Source of the DNA: Sulfurimonas sp. C5
Lineage (GTDB): Bacteria; Campylobacterota; Campylobacteria; Campylobacterales; Sulfurimonadaceae
Assembly (NCBI RefSeq): GCF_029872055.1
Contig: NZ_JARXNQ010000002.1
Coordinates: forward strand, 1-64,000
Direction: 5' to 3'
DNA: 64,000 bases
Positions 8,825 to 18,862 of the stretch are shown in pieces. The notes under the pieces are model-generated. The model was not told the DNA's origin. It saw only the letters and a list, made by a program, of their open reading frames with translations, and did not search any database. The position numbers and the translations under genes were made by a program. Numbering within the stretch: the first letter of the stretch is position 1; each line of letters starts with the position of its first letter.

Positions 8825-9334
8825 TTATACCATATCATACTTAAGTGCTTTTTTAGTAAATTCAACTGAACAGAAGAAAAAGGCTAAAAAGATAGGATTG
8901 AATTTTACAATTTCATTATCGAGATCCAAAGTATCAAATACTCCAAAACTAAAGCCATTACCATCATTAGGGTTTTGCGGTGTTACTACAAATTCGATAG
9001 GTTTAAGGGTTTTGACAAAGTTGATAATTTTCTTTTTCTTTTTTAAACTTTTTTCATCTAAAATGTTAAATTCTTTATTTTGAGCTTGTCGATGCATCAC
9101 TATAATATTATCCAGTACAAGAAGTTTATCTTTGAAAATTACTTTATTCCATTTTAAAATTGTTTTATTGGAAGCTATTTGTGATTTAGAACTTATAAGT
9201 GGGGAGTGTTTTGCTCTAATCGCTTCTATTAATGAAAGCAGATTATTTTCCCCTCCAACGCTTGCAGCAGCTTTTTTCATAAAAAGGCTTAAAAATGTTT
9301 TTGTCTCGTCGTTGAGGTCGTTAAAGTTGCACAT
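8825..9334 (-). CDS. conserved-looking protein of unknown function
   Basis: 169 residues, not recognised. The N-terminal part is helical (DETKTFLSLFMKKAAASVGG), the middle is Lys-rich with a KSLKKKKKIINF run, and the C-terminal part has an apolar stretch (FNPIFLAFFFCSVEF). No signal peptide is seen. It is followed by leuC after 34 nt on the same strand and faces nifS head to head. The C-terminal apolar segment could be a buried strand-helix rather than a membrane span. Confidence 0.5.
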   Translation of the reverse strand: MCNFNDLNDETKTFLSLFMKKAAASVGGENNLLSLIEAIRAKHSPLISSKSQIASNKTILKWNKVIFKDKLLVLDNIIVMHRQAQNKEFNILDEKSLKKKKKIINFVKTLKPIEFVVTPQNPNDGNGFSFGVFDTLDLDNEIVKFNPIFLAFFFCSVEFTKKALKYDMV

Positions 9335-9457
9335 AGAGGTACTCTTTGGAGGAAATTTTCGGTATTATATGCTGTTTTAATTCTTAAGTCAAATTAGGTG
9401 TAAGTTTTCCTTAAGCTATTCATAACCATAAAGCTATTATGATGTCAAAACTAAAAG

Positions 9458-9474
9458 AAGACAAATTTTGTCTT
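9458..9474. promoter_or_regulatory. 17-bp dyad upstream of nifS
   Basis: AAGACAAA and TTTGTCTT are perfect arms around a single T. It lies 44 nt before the nifS start and 8 nt before a second dyad. A spacing of one base is too short for an RNA hairpin at full arm length, so a protein-binding site is more likely. Confidence 0.4.
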
Positions 9475-9481
9475 ATTTAAA

Positions 9482-9500
9482 AAGAATGAAAATCATTCTT
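9482..9500. promoter_or_regulatory. Fur-box-like dyad before nifSU
   Basis: AAGAATGA-AAA-TCATTCTT, a perfect 8-bp inverted repeat with the ATGA/TCAT core of ferric-uptake-regulator boxes, centred 27 nt before the nifS ATG. Iron control of an iron-sulfur assembly operon would be sensible. No IscR or other Fe-S regulator gene is in the window. A -10 box is uncertain: TATTAT at 9435-9440 is the best candidate and would place the dyad in the 5' leader. Confidence 0.5.
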
Positions 9501-9508
9501 AATATTAA

Positions 9509-10738
<1,230 letters not shown>

Positions 10739-10771
10739 GAAATTATAAGAATTAAATAACAGGAGAATATT

Positions 10772-11752
10772 ATGGCTAAGGCTGATATGTTAGGCGAGTC
10801 TCTTTGGGACGCGTATTCAAATAAAGTAACGACATTAATGAATAATCCTCAACATCAAGGGGAGATCTTTGAAGCAGATGCAGAGTCACGTGGAAACAAA
10901 CTGATTGTTGCTGACTTTGGTGCTGAATCTTGTGGTGATGCAGTTCGTTTATACTGGGAGATAGATCCAGAGACTGATAAAATTGTAGATTCGAAATTCA
11001 AATCATTTGGTTGTGGTACGGCTATCGCTTCATCAGATGTTATGACTGAGCTTTGTATTGGTAAAACTGTACAAGAAGCTGTAAAAATTACAAATATCGA
11101 TGTTGAGTTTGCACTTCGTGACGATCCGGATACTCCGGCTGTTCCACCTCAAAAAATGCACTGTTCAGTTATGGCTTACGATGTAATTAAAAAAGCTGCT
11201 GGACTTTATATGGGTGTTGATGCAGATAGCTTTGAAGAAGAGATCATTGTTTGTGAATGTGCTCGTGTTTCTTTAACAACGTTAAAAGAGGTTATCAAGT
11301 TAAATGACCTTAAAACTGTTGAAGAGATCACTGACTATACAAAAGCAGGAGGTTTTTGTAAATCTTGTATTAAACCGGGTGGACACGAAGCTATGGATTA
11401 CTACTTAGTAGATATCTTGGCAGATACAAGAAAAGAGATGGATGAAGAGAAGATGAGAGCTGCTGCTGATGCTTCTCTAGCTGGGAATGCAAACTTTACA
11501 GAGATGACTTTAGTACAACAAATTAAAGCGGTAGATGCAATCATTGATGAAAATATTCGTCAATTCCTGGTAATGGACGGTGGAGATATGGAAATCATCG
11601 ATATCAAAGCAAACGATCCATTTATTGATATCTATATCCGTTATCTTGGTGCTTGTAGCGGATGTGCTTCAAGTGCAACAGGAACTTTATACGCGATTGA
11701 AAGTACATTAAAAGAAAAACTTTCTGACAAAATCCGCGTATTACCAATCTAA
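10772..11752 (+). CDS. nifU: NifU three-domain iron-sulfur scaffold
   Basis: 326 residues with the complete NifU layout: an IscU-like scaffold domain with Cys54, Cys81 and Cys131; a BFD-like [2Fe-2S] domain with Cys161, Cys163, Cys196 and Cys199; and a C-terminal Nfu domain with GACSGCASS (Cys295, Cys298). It receives sulfur from NifS, assembles clusters and hands them to apoproteins. AGGAG lies 9 nt before the ATG. Together with nifS it forms a two-gene operon under the dyads at 9458-9500. Confidence 0.95.
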   Translation: MAKADMLGESLWDAYSNKVTTLMNNPQHQGEIFEADAESRGNKLIVADFGAESCGDAVRLYWEIDPETDKIVDSKFKSFGCGTAIASSDVMTELCIGKTVQEAVKITNIDVEFALRDDPDTPAVPPQKMHCSVMAYDVIKKAAGLYMGVDADSFEEEIIVCECARVSLTTLKEVIKLNDLKTVEEITDYTKAGGFCKSCIKPGGHEAMDYYLVDILADTRKEMDEEKMRAAADASLAGNANFTEMTLVQQIKAVDAIIDENIRQFLVMDGGDMEIIDIKANDPFIDIYIRYLGACSGCASSATGTLYAIESTLKEKLSDKIRVLPI

Positions 11753-11765
11753 AACACTCCTCTTC

Positions 11766-11803
11766 CATTTTACTTGACACTTTCACGGTGTCATAGTAAA
11801 ATG
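11766..11803 (+). promoter_or_regulatory. strong promoter inside a long dyad before the CitE-like gene
   Basis: TTGACA (11774-11779), a 17-nt spacer and TAAAAT (11797-11802) make a near-consensus sigma-70 promoter. The same bases form a near-perfect dyad: CATTTTACT/AGTAAAATG outer arms and TGACAC/GTGTCA inner arms with one bulged base. The predicted start of transcription falls on the ATG at 11809. There is no T-run after the dyad on the plus strand, so an intrinsic terminator for nifU is less likely than an operator-promoter. Confidence 0.55.
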
Positions 11804-11808
11804 ACCTT

Positions 11809-12690
11809 ATGAAAAGAATAATTACTCACATAGAACTCGGTGGAACACTGTTCATTCCTGCAATTCATAAAAACTTAGCACCTATTATTTCAAAACAAAA
11901 ATATCCGCAATTGCGTTCATTAGTTATTGATTTTGAAGATGGACTTGATGATGAGCAACTACAAAATGGTTATGAAAAAGTTGTTTCTACTTTAGAGGTT
12001 TGTAGTGATACATCTCCATTTATATTTATCCGTCCGCGTGATGTAAATCATCTACAAACACTTTTAGAAATGGAAGGTATAGAGAATATAGATGGTTTTG
12101 TTTTACCAAAATTTTCACTAACAAATGGAACACAATATCTACATCTTCTGGAGAGAACAGATTTTTATATAATGCCTAGTATAGAGGGTGAAGAGCTCTT
12201 TAATGTAGAGAAATTACAACAATTAAAAGAGTTAATACTAACACACAAACATAAAATTTTGTTAGTTCGTTTCGGACTTGAAGATATGTTGAGGCAGCTG
12301 AGTATGCGAAGGTCTTGTGATGAATCTGTTTTCGATTTTGCAGCAGGCAGTGCAGTTATTGGAAATTTGATAGCAATTTTTAAAAGTGCAGGACTCTCGA
12401 TCAGTGGAGGCGTATATCCTTGTTTTCAAGATGATGAAGGGTTTAAGCGTGATGTTTTACGTGATCTTAAAGAGGGGCTTTTTGGAAAAACTATTATTCA
12501 CCCTGCACAGATAGATATTCTAAATGAACTTTATAAGGTGACTCAAGAGGAGTATGACGAAGCACAAGAGATCCTTCAGAGTGAAAATGTAGTATTTGAG
12601 CAAAACGGAAAAATGGCAGAGCAAAAAACGATGCAGCACTATTCAGAAACTATTGTGCAGCGTGCAGAAGTTTATGGGATTAAAAGTTAA
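11809..12690 (+). CDS. CitE-like HpcH/HpaI-family C-C bond lyase
   Basis: 293 residues of the TIM-barrel citrate-lyase-beta/HpcH type. Seen motifs are HIELGGTLFIPA at the start, RSLVIDFEDGLDD with acidic metal ligands, IMPSIEGEELF with the metal-binding Glu, and SGGVYPCF late. The opening THIELGGTLFIPA resembles the lyase-like proteins found with tellurium-resistance or stress operons, but no ter genes are nearby and the substrate is unknown. There is no ribosome site, and the promoter puts +1 at the ATG. The 3' end overlaps the convergent kinase gene by 11 bp. Confidence 0.7.
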   Translation: MKRIITHIELGGTLFIPAIHKNLAPIISKQKYPQLRSLVIDFEDGLDDEQLQNGYEKVVSTLEVCSDTSPFIFIRPRDVNHLQTLLEMEGIENIDGFVLPKFSLTNGTQYLHLLERTDFYIMPSIEGEELFNVEKLQQLKELILTHKHKILLVRFGLEDMLRQLSMRRSCDESVFDFAAGSAVIGNLIAIFKSAGLSISGGVYPCFQDDEGFKRDVLRDLKEGLFGKTIIHPAQIDILNELYKVTQEEYDEAQEILQSENVVFEQNGKMAEQKTMQHYSETIVQRAEVYGIKS

Positions 12691-13816
12691 GCGTTATTTT
12701 TGTTCCTATACCCTCTTGCGATTCTAGTTGAATTATATAGTCGTACTCTTTCGCAATCTCTTCAACAATATTGAGTCCGACACCAAAGCCACCGCTATAC
12801 TCTGAAGCTCTGACAAATCTTTGAAATACAGTATGAAGCTTTTCTTTGGGTATCCCTATGCCATAATCTTGAATACTAAAAAAGTTTTCTTTCGTTATTA
12901 TTTCTATAGTTCCGTTTTGGTGTGAATATTTGATTGCATTACCCAGCAGATTACTGATAAGCATTTTTGCCTTTGTTGGTGTGATAGTGAGATAACAAGG
13001 TTGGAGATCTGCTTTAATTGTAATATTCTTTTTGTTACTTAACTCGTTTACATAGTTTATCTGTTCCTGGACAATTTGTGCAAAGTTGATTTCCTCTTCT
13101 GCTTCTTGCGTATCAAAGCTGACATAGGAGAGAATTGCATAGATATCATGCAATTGTTTTGTACTGATTGAGATGTTATTTAAGATGTTTGGATCATATG
13201 TTTGCTTGGCTTTAAGACGTGAAAGTGACATCATGAGAGCAGTAATAGGTGTATTTAATTCATGTGTAGTGTCTCTTACGAAGGCTTCAATCTCGTTCAT
13301 TTTATCTTTAATCGGTTTGAGAAAAATATATGATAGAAAGACTGCAATAATAATAATTAAGATAGCTGTGATTACAACTACATAAGCAACTTTGTTTTTA
13401 ATTTTTTCCATGTTTTTAATACATTCATCACTTTGTATAACTATGTATGCTACTCCAAGATGGCCTGCAGAACGTGTTGAGACGAGTGTAAACATATCTT
13501 TATCCATATAAAAATCTTTTGTAAAGTCTACTTTTTGTACCAAGTTTCCTATGATGAGTTTTTTGTTTTTATCAATCAATGCCACACTCGCTCGATCGAA
13601 ATGTTTTAAATGAAACTTTTCATGCATCATAGCTGCATGTATAACCTCCGAACTAACCACATCTGCAATATGATTCATTTTATAAAAGTTATTATTTTTT
13701 TCCATTGCAACTTGGGAAGAATAAAACCAGTAAGCAGTAAGAGAGAGAAATATAAAAGAGCTGATAAGATAAAGTGCCAAAAAGGAGTAAAACGATTTTT
13801 TAGTGATATTATTCAT
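12680..13816 (-). CDS. sensor histidine kinase with His/Met-rich periplasmic segment
   Basis: 378 residues. Membrane helices at about 11-34 and 143-166 enclose a periplasmic domain of about 108 residues. The kinase core has His185 in FVRDTTHELNTPI, an N box (LISNLLGNAIKYS), and glycine boxes (DYGIGI, GFGVGLNI). Its first codons overlap the regulator gene, so the pair is one operon (regulator first). The sensor contains IHAAMMHEKFHLKHF (59-73), rich in His and Met, which would suit a transition-metal sensor; this is inference only. No HAMP domain is evident. Confidence 0.88.
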   Translation of the reverse strand: MNNITKKSFYSFLALYLISSFIFLSLTAYWFYSSQVAMEKNNNFYKMNHIADVVSSEVIHAAMMHEKFHLKHFDRASVALIDKNKKLIIGNLVQKVDFTKDFYMDKDMFTLVSTRSAGHLGVAYIVIQSDECIKNMEKIKNKVAYVVVITAILIIIIAVFLSYIFLKPIKDKMNEIEAFVRDTTHELNTPITALMMSLSRLKAKQTYDPNILNNISISTKQLHDIYAILSYVSFDTQEAEEEINFAQIVQEQINYVNELSNKKNITIKADLQPCYLTITPTKAKMLISNLLGNAIKYSHQNGTIEIITKENFFSIQDYGIGIPKEKLHTVFQRFVRASEYSGGFGVGLNIVEEIAKEYDYIIQLESQEGIGTKITLNF

Positions 13817-14462
13817 AGATGTATCCTTCAGAGCGGATAGTTTTGATTTTATCTTTGCCTATGATATTTCTCAGATCGCGTATATGGGAACGAAGAGTGG
13901 CCTCACTGGGTATTGAATCATAATCCCATATATTTTGTGTGAGCTCCTCACTTGAGATGATACGTGAACGATTTTTCAAAAAATAATTTAAAAGTTGTGT
14001 GTTTTTTTGTCCGAGAGATATTGTCTTGCCCTCTTTAGAGATTGTTTTTAAGAGTGGACTGAAGAAAACGGTTGGTGCGAGTTCGATCGACTGTTCATCT
14101 TCTATATGAAAAATTTTTTTGAGATTTAAGATTCTGAGATTAAGTTCATCAAGTTCAAACGGCTTTTTGATATAGTCGTGAGCTCCGGCATCAAAAGCTT
14201 TTTTTAAATGGTCTGTATCTTGATAAGCGGTAATAAAAATTGCAGGTGTGTTATAACTGAATTTACGAAGTTCTTGAAGCAATTTTATCCCGTTTTTTCC
14301 TGCAACATTGATATCAAATATAAAAAGGTCATATTGATTTTTATCCAACAAGGTATCTACCTCATTTGCATTATAAGCATGTGAAACCTGGTAAATTTCA
14401 CGTAAATAGTCTATTAATATATCTGCTAAAACAGGATCATCTTCAAGTAACAAAATATGCAT
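13809..14462 (-). CDS. OmpR-family response regulator
   Basis: 217 residues from the ATG at 14462, chosen because AAGG lies 9 nt upstream; a TTG nine bases earlier would overlap that site. The receiver domain has the acidic pocket Glu7-Asp8-Asp9, phosphoacceptor Asp50 (FIFDINV), Thr in FITAY and Lys in YIKKPF. A winged-helix DNA-binding domain follows (about 125-217) with SEATLRSHIRDLRN as recognition helix. Partner of the overlapping kinase gene. OmpR-type regulators bind 10-11-bp-phased direct repeats; see the promoters at 21092, 21998 and 30204. Confidence 0.92.
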   Translation of the reverse strand: MHILLLEDDPVLADILIDYLREIYQVSHAYNANEVDTLLDKNQYDLFIFDINVAGKNGIKLLQELRKFSYNTPAIFITAYQDTDHLKKAFDAGAHDYIKKPFELDELNLRILNLKKIFHIEDEQSIELAPTVFFSPLLKTISKEGKTISLGQKNTQLLNYFLKNRSRIISSEELTQNIWDYDSIPSEATLRSHIRDLRNIIGKDKIKTIRSEGYIYE

Positions 14463-14563
14463 GTTATACAACCTTATAGAACTATTTTAGCAGAAGTGAA
14501 AAAATAAAAAAAGAGTTATTTGTGATATACTTATATTAATAAGAACGAAAATGGTATGGAATT

Positions 14564-15793
14564 ATGGAACACGTATATTTAGCAAGACAAGTTATTTTAA
14601 GAGACGATGCATCTTTATTTGCATATGAAGTGTTATATAGAGACTCAAAAAAAAGAAGTGATGTTACGGATGACAGATATGCCAGTTCTGCCGTAATCAG
14701 TAGTATTCTAAATAGATTTGGTACCAAAGAGGTTTTAAAAGAGAAGCGTGCTTTTATTAAAATTGATGAAAAGTTTTTACTCAGTGACCTTATTTTTTCA
14801 ATACCGAATGAATTTTTTATTTTCTCATTGTTTGATGACATTGAAATGGATGAAAGAATTCTTGAAAGGTTACATCAGCTTCATAAGAAAGGGTATCTGC
14901 TTGGTATATCAGATACTACTTTAACGATTCATACTTTTGAAAAATATCATGTCGTAATGGATTATATCTCTTACTTTAAACTTGACTTCTCACAAGAGTT
15001 GGAAAAAGAAGTTGAGACGATGATTGAGAGTTTAAAAGCATCAAATATAAAAGTTATTGGTTCGAAGATAGATACTCATGAAAAGTTTGATTTGGCCAAA
15101 GAGATAGGATGTGATTATTTCCAAGGGTACTATTTTGCAAAGCCAAAAATTTTAGAAAGTGAAAAACTTGAAGCTTCCAGAGCAAATGTTCTGCACCTTT
15201 ATAATCTTTTGATGCAAGAGACAAATATTGACGAGTTGGCAAATGAGTTTGAGAAAAATCCTGAGATCTCTTTACAATTATTGCAGTTTATCAATTCGGG
15301 TGCATTCTTTTTTATGAAAAGAATATCAAGTATTCACCATGTAATCACACTTTTAGGACGTATGAAACTAGCGGAATGGTTGATGTTGATGATTTACTCT
15401 AAAACAGTTTCCCACTCTAATGAACACTCCCCTTTAATGCAAACGATTCAAACACGTGCGGTTATGATGGAAAAAGTATTAAAAATCGTCAAACCTGAGA
15501 GTGGTTCAAATATGTTGGGAGAAGCGTATTTTACAGGCATACTTTCTGCATTGGATGTTGTCTTGAATGCACCTTTGGCAGAACTGTTGGATAGTTTACA
15601 TATTTCTAATGAAGTAAAAGATGCTATTTTAGAGCATAAAGGACTTATGGGAGATATTTTTCAGTTGGTACAAGATGTCGAAGTGTTTAATATAGAGGGC
15701 ATTATTACATTTGAAACAAAATATAATTTAGAACCTACAAGTATTAAAAAAGCACTTGCAGATTGTATTGATTTTGAGGCAAAAAAAGCTTGA
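14564..15793 (+). CDS. EAL-HDOD (YuxH-type) signalling protein
   Basis: 409 residues. An N-terminal EAL-like domain (about 1-200) begins FAYEVLYRD in place of ExLxR and ends DYFQGYYFAKP; the catalytic EAL signature is degenerate, so phosphodiesterase activity is doubtful and c-di-GMP binding is the more cautious guess. A C-terminal HDOD domain (about 205-400) has NPEISLQLLQFINS and the MKLAEWLMLM helix. Such proteins link second-messenger sensing to motility or adhesion. The stop overlaps the helicase start by four bases, tying the two genes in one operon. Confidence 0.82.
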   Translation: MEHVYLARQVILRDDASLFAYEVLYRDSKKRSDVTDDRYASSAVISSILNRFGTKEVLKEKRAFIKIDEKFLLSDLIFSIPNEFFIFSLFDDIEMDERILERLHQLHKKGYLLGISDTTLTIHTFEKYHVVMDYISYFKLDFSQELEKEVETMIESLKASNIKVIGSKIDTHEKFDLAKEIGCDYFQGYYFAKPKILESEKLEASRANVLHLYNLLMQETNIDELANEFEKNPEISLQLLQFINSGAFFFMKRISSIHHVITLLGRMKLAEWLMLMIYSKTVSHSNEHSPLMQTIQTRAVMMEKVLKIVKPESGSNMLGEAYFTGILSALDVVLNAPLAELLDSLHISNEVKDAILEHKGLMGDIFQLVQDVEVFNIEGIITFETKYNLEPTSIKKALADCIDFEAKKA

Positions 15794-17148
15794 GCGATAA
15801 AAAAACATTTTCAACTTTAAATCTGCCAGAAAGTATGGTAGAAAACCTTCAAAAACTTGGATATGAGTTTATGACTCCTATTCAGGAGCAAAGTCTGCAA
15901 CATATATACTCGAAACAAGATATCCTAGCTAAAGCAAAGACAGGAAGCGGTAAAACGGCAGCATTTGGAATCTCTCTTTTATTAAATCTAGATGTGAAAA
16001 AGTTCCGTGTACAGTCTTTAGTATTATGTCCGACAAGGGAACTTGCACAGCAAGTAGCACAGGAATTACGTGCACTTGCCAAATTTCAACATAATATTAA
16101 GATTTTGACTCTTATCGGTGGTGAATCATTTAACAAACAGCTTGGAAGCTTGGCACATCATGCTCATATAATTGTAGGAACTCCAGGCAGAGTATTAAAA
16201 CATTTAAATCATGCTAGTTTGGACTTGAGTGCTTTAAATACGTTTGTTCTGGATGAAGCTGACCGTATGTTGGATATGGGATTTTTAGAAGAGATAGAAC
16301 AGGTTCATTCTCATATGAAATCAAGACCGCAGACACTCCTTTTTTCAGCAACTTATAACGATGAGGTATTAGAAATCAGTAAAAAGTTTCAAGAAAATCC
16401 TATAGAGGTAAGCAGTGCAGAGATCGAAGAAAAAAATGAGATTGAAGAGTTGTTTATATCTACCAAAAACAAAAGAGAGACACTTGTAAATGCACTGGCA
16501 CATTACAAACCGAGTAATGCAATTATTTTTGTCAATACAAAATTAGAATCTGATGAGATAGCGGAGTTTTTGCAAGAGAGTAAAGTTGATGCTTTATCTC
16601 TTCATGGGGATTTAGAACAGTATGACCGCATAGATACTTTGGTACAGTTTGCAAACAAATCTTGCAGGGTATTAATTGCGACAGATGTTGCTTCAAGGGG
16701 ACTAGACATTAAAGAACTAGCTATGGTTATAAACTATGATTTACCGCATTCCAAAGAGATTTATACACATAGAATAGGGCGAACCGCACGTGCAGGTGCA
16801 AAAGGTTTAGCGGTAAGTTTATATAGTGAAGCTGCTGAAGTAGAAGAGTACCAGCCTATTAAGGCAATGAATGATGAACAGCTAAAAAATGATGAACATT
16901 TTAGTATGTTTTCTGAATATGCAACGCTTGTAATAGAAGGTGGGAAAAAAGATAAGTTACGAGCAGGGGATATCTTGGGTGCTTTGACTTCAGAAAGAAC
17001 TTTTACAAGAGAAGATATTGGTAAAATAGATATATATGACAAACAGTCTTATGTCGCTATTAAAAGTGATTTAATCGAAAAAGCGCAAAAAAAGTTAAGT
17101 AAAGACACAATCAAAAAGAAGAAATTTACAATTTGGATACTTGATTAA
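15790..17148 (+). CDS. DEAD-box RNA helicase with DbpA-type RNA-binding tail
   Basis: 452 residues from a TTG overlapping the upstream TGA. Helicase motifs in order: Q motif (Gln32), AKTGSGKT (49-56), PTRELAQ (81-87), TPGR (131-134), DEAD (155-158), SAT, RVLIATDVASRGLDI and HRIGRTARAG. The last 75 residues (KLRAGDILGALTS..., DIGKIDIYDKQSYVAI) match the DbpA-type RNA-binding domain that directs the E. coli enzyme to 23S rRNA helix 92. A role in 50S ribosome assembly is therefore likely. The residue after position 445 is a short basic tail. Confidence 0.9.
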   Translation: MSDKKTFSTLNLPESMVENLQKLGYEFMTPIQEQSLQHIYSKQDILAKAKTGSGKTAAFGISLLLNLDVKKFRVQSLVLCPTRELAQQVAQELRALAKFQHNIKILTLIGGESFNKQLGSLAHHAHIIVGTPGRVLKHLNHASLDLSALNTFVLDEADRMLDMGFLEEIEQVHSHMKSRPQTLLFSATYNDEVLEISKKFQENPIEVSSAEIEEKNEIEELFISTKNKRETLVNALAHYKPSNAIIFVNTKLESDEIAEFLQESKVDALSLHGDLEQYDRIDTLVQFANKSCRVLIATDVASRGLDIKELAMVINYDLPHSKEIYTHRIGRTARAGAKGLAVSLYSEAAEVEEYQPIKAMNDEQLKNDEHFSMFSEYATLVIEGGKKDKLRAGDILGALTSERTFTREDIGKIDIYDKQSYVAIKSDLIEKAQKKLSKDTIKKKKFTIWILD

Positions 17149-17217
17149 ATAATGCCTATTTGACGCTTTTACAGGAAAAAATAAAAGTAAACTATAGACT
17201 TCCTTCAGAGTAAAAAC

Positions 17218-17247
17218 TTGAAAAAATATTTTTAATAGTGTTATAAT
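17218..17247 (+). promoter_or_regulatory. sigma-70 promoter of the 70-aa gene
   Basis: TTGAAA at 17218-17223, 18-nt spacer, TATAAT at 17242-17247. Transcription would begin near 17254, giving a leader of about 26 nt with the strong AAGGAGG ribosome site. Confidence 0.6.
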
Positions 17248-17279
17248 ATTAGAAATAGAAGCTGATGAAGGAGGAAGTT

Positions 17280-17492
17280 ATGCAAGTTAAACAGTATCTT
17301 TTTCAATCTCCTTATTCAAGTCCCGTACAGTTTGGTAGAGTTGATCCCTCTTCAAAAGAGAGTAGTTCACAGGATAACAAACAACTTTTAAGTTCTACAA
17401 ACCAAACAGCGAATAAGGCACAGGTTTTTCAATCTACTCAGACGCAAGAGGTTACACCTACAGTGAGTGGGAAAATAGATGTTTATGCATAA
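17280..17492 (+). CDS. small Ser/Gln-rich protein of unknown function (70 aa)
   Basis: Starts MQVKQYLFQSPYSSPVQFG. The ATG at 17280 is chosen over one 15 bases earlier because GGAGGAAG sits 6-7 nt before it. The protein is polar, rich in Ser, Gln, Thr and Asn, without Cys, signal peptide or hydrophobic core, so it is probably disordered. It has its own good promoter and lies 9 nt from the convergent cheR stop. The function is unknown; proximity to chemotaxis genes is only context. Confidence 0.65.
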   Translation: MQVKQYLFQSPYSSPVQFGRVDPSSKESSSQDNKQLLSSTNQTANKAQVFQSTQTQEVTPTVSGKIDVYA

Positions 17493-17501
17493 GGAACAGA
17501 G

Positions 17502-18281
17502 CTAAAAAAGATCGGCATGTCCGAAAAATATTTTTTTAGCTTGATCTTTTCGCATTGATTCTAGTATTTTTACCGCTTTTTGTTTTGTCTGCATATCAAA
17601 ATAGATAAGCATGTTACGTGAAAAAATATAATCAAATTTTTCTAATTTTTTAAAATTCTCTTCAAAGATATTGAATATTTTAAATTCAATAAGTGATTTG
17701 ATTTCCGGTGTAAGATGAAACATATCTCCATGTTGCGTGAAGTAGCGTTGACGTATTTCATCGGAGAGGTTACGGACATTACGTTCCCTATAAATACCTT
17801 CTTTTGCTTTTTCGATAGCTTCTGAATTTATATCTATCCCCATGATTGTAAACTTTGTTTTTGGAACACCTGCTTCTAAAAGAGCGATAGCAATTGAATA
17901 GCTTTCCTCTCCCGTAGCACACGGAGCACATAAAATCCGAACAGGATGAGTATCTTGTTTGATAAGTGAAACGAGTTCGGCAATTTGATTGAACTCTCTG
18001 TAAAAAAATGTTTCGTTTGTGGTAAGTCTATTGATAAGGTCTTGTTTGAGGTCTTCATCGTGTGAAATCTTTTCTAATAATTCGTTATAAGAGTAAATTC
18101 CATAACTTAGACAAAAACTTTTTGTTTTTGAATTAAGTATAGAGATTTGCTTATCAAACGTAACACCTGTTAAATCTTTAAAATAATCAGCGATGCTCTC
18201 GATATTGGAAAAATCTTCTTGAATTTCTTGATCTCCAAAGCTTGACGAAGGTGTCTTTTTCGGAAATAACCAACTTAACAT
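17502..18281 (-). CDS. cheR: chemotaxis protein methyltransferase CheR
   Basis: 259 residues. N-terminal helical CheR domain, then a SAM-dependent methyltransferase fold with ILCAPCATGEESYSIA as the SAM-binding loop, TNETFFYRE before it, and IFSRNMLIYFD as the later family motif. It methylates glutamates of chemoreceptors to reset sensitivity. Its ATG overlaps the cheB stop by one base, and it is last in an MCP-cheB-cheR operon. No C-terminal receptor-binding pentapeptide is evident on the linked MCP, which ends LEVFRT. Confidence 0.93.
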   Translation of the reverse strand: MLSWLFPKKTPSSSFGDQEIQEDFSNIESIADYFKDLTGVTFDKQISILNSKTKSFCLSYGIYSYNELLEKISHDEDLKQDLINRLTTNETFFYREFNQIAELVSLIKQDTHPVRILCAPCATGEESYSIAIALLEAGVPKTKFTIMGIDINSEAIEKAKEGIYRERNVRNLSDEIRQRYFTQHGDMFHLTPEIKSLIEFKIFNIFEENFKKLEKFDYIFSRNMLIYFDMQTKQKAVKILESMRKDQAKKIFFGHADLF

Positions 18282-18862
18282 TATGCTGCTCCAAAAGTTT
18301 GTATAGCATCAATTATTTGATCAAGATCTAAAACATTGATGTTGGGAATTTGCTCTTTTGCTCGGGCGGGAATACCATATACGATCGCAGTTTTTTCACT
18401 CTCAGCTATACACTCTGCACCATGCTCGGCAAGAAGTTGACACCCTTGTACACCGTCATCACCAATTCCTGTTAACAATATGGCAAGAAGTTTATTTGTT
18501 GAAATAATTGAGACAGCTGAGCCAAAAAGTTGGTTTATCTCAGGATTAAACATAGCATTATTGGATTTTTCTACCTGAAATTTTATATGTTCAGCATCTT
18601 TAGACAGACGGCAATGGTTTGTAGCAATATAGATATGCCCTTTTTGCAATGTTTGGTTATTTTCACTTAATAAAATAGGATGACCTGTTTTAAGTGAAAG
18701 GCGCTTAACAAAACTGGGTAAAAATTCTGCTCCCATATGTTGCGCAATTATAAGAGTATAGTTGAGGGGGCTTTGTAGTGCACTTAAAATTTTTTCTATA
18801 TGTGCAGGTCCCCCTGTCGAGGCACCGATAAGCACAATCTTATTACGTTCTAAAGACTTCAA
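18281..18862 (-). CDS. cheB: CheB methylesterase lacking a receiver domain
   Basis: 193 residues, only the catalytic domain: Ser15 in IGASTGGP, His42 in AQHMG and Asp136 in TGIGDDG form the expected triad. The N-terminal response-regulator domain of enteric CheB is absent, as in other Campylobacterota, so phosphorylation by CheA cannot control it directly. It removes methyl groups from receptors or deamidates glutamines. The start lies inside the last 20 bp of the MCP gene. Confidence 0.93.
   Translation of the reverse strand: MKSLERNKIVLIGASTGGPAHIEKILSALQSPLNYTLIIAQHMGAEFLPSFVKRLSLKTGHPILLSENNQTLQKGHIYIATNHCRLSKDAEHIKFQVEKSNNAMFNPEINQLFGSAVSIISTNKLLAILLTGIGDDGVQGCQLLAEHGAECIAESEKTAIVYGIPARAKEQIPNINVLDLDQIIDAIQTFGAA

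Noticed and set aside
11766-11803. Intrinsic terminator for nifU
   Set aside because: The hairpin is strong but has no T-run after it on the plus strand and coincides with a near-consensus promoter, so operator-promoter is the better reading.
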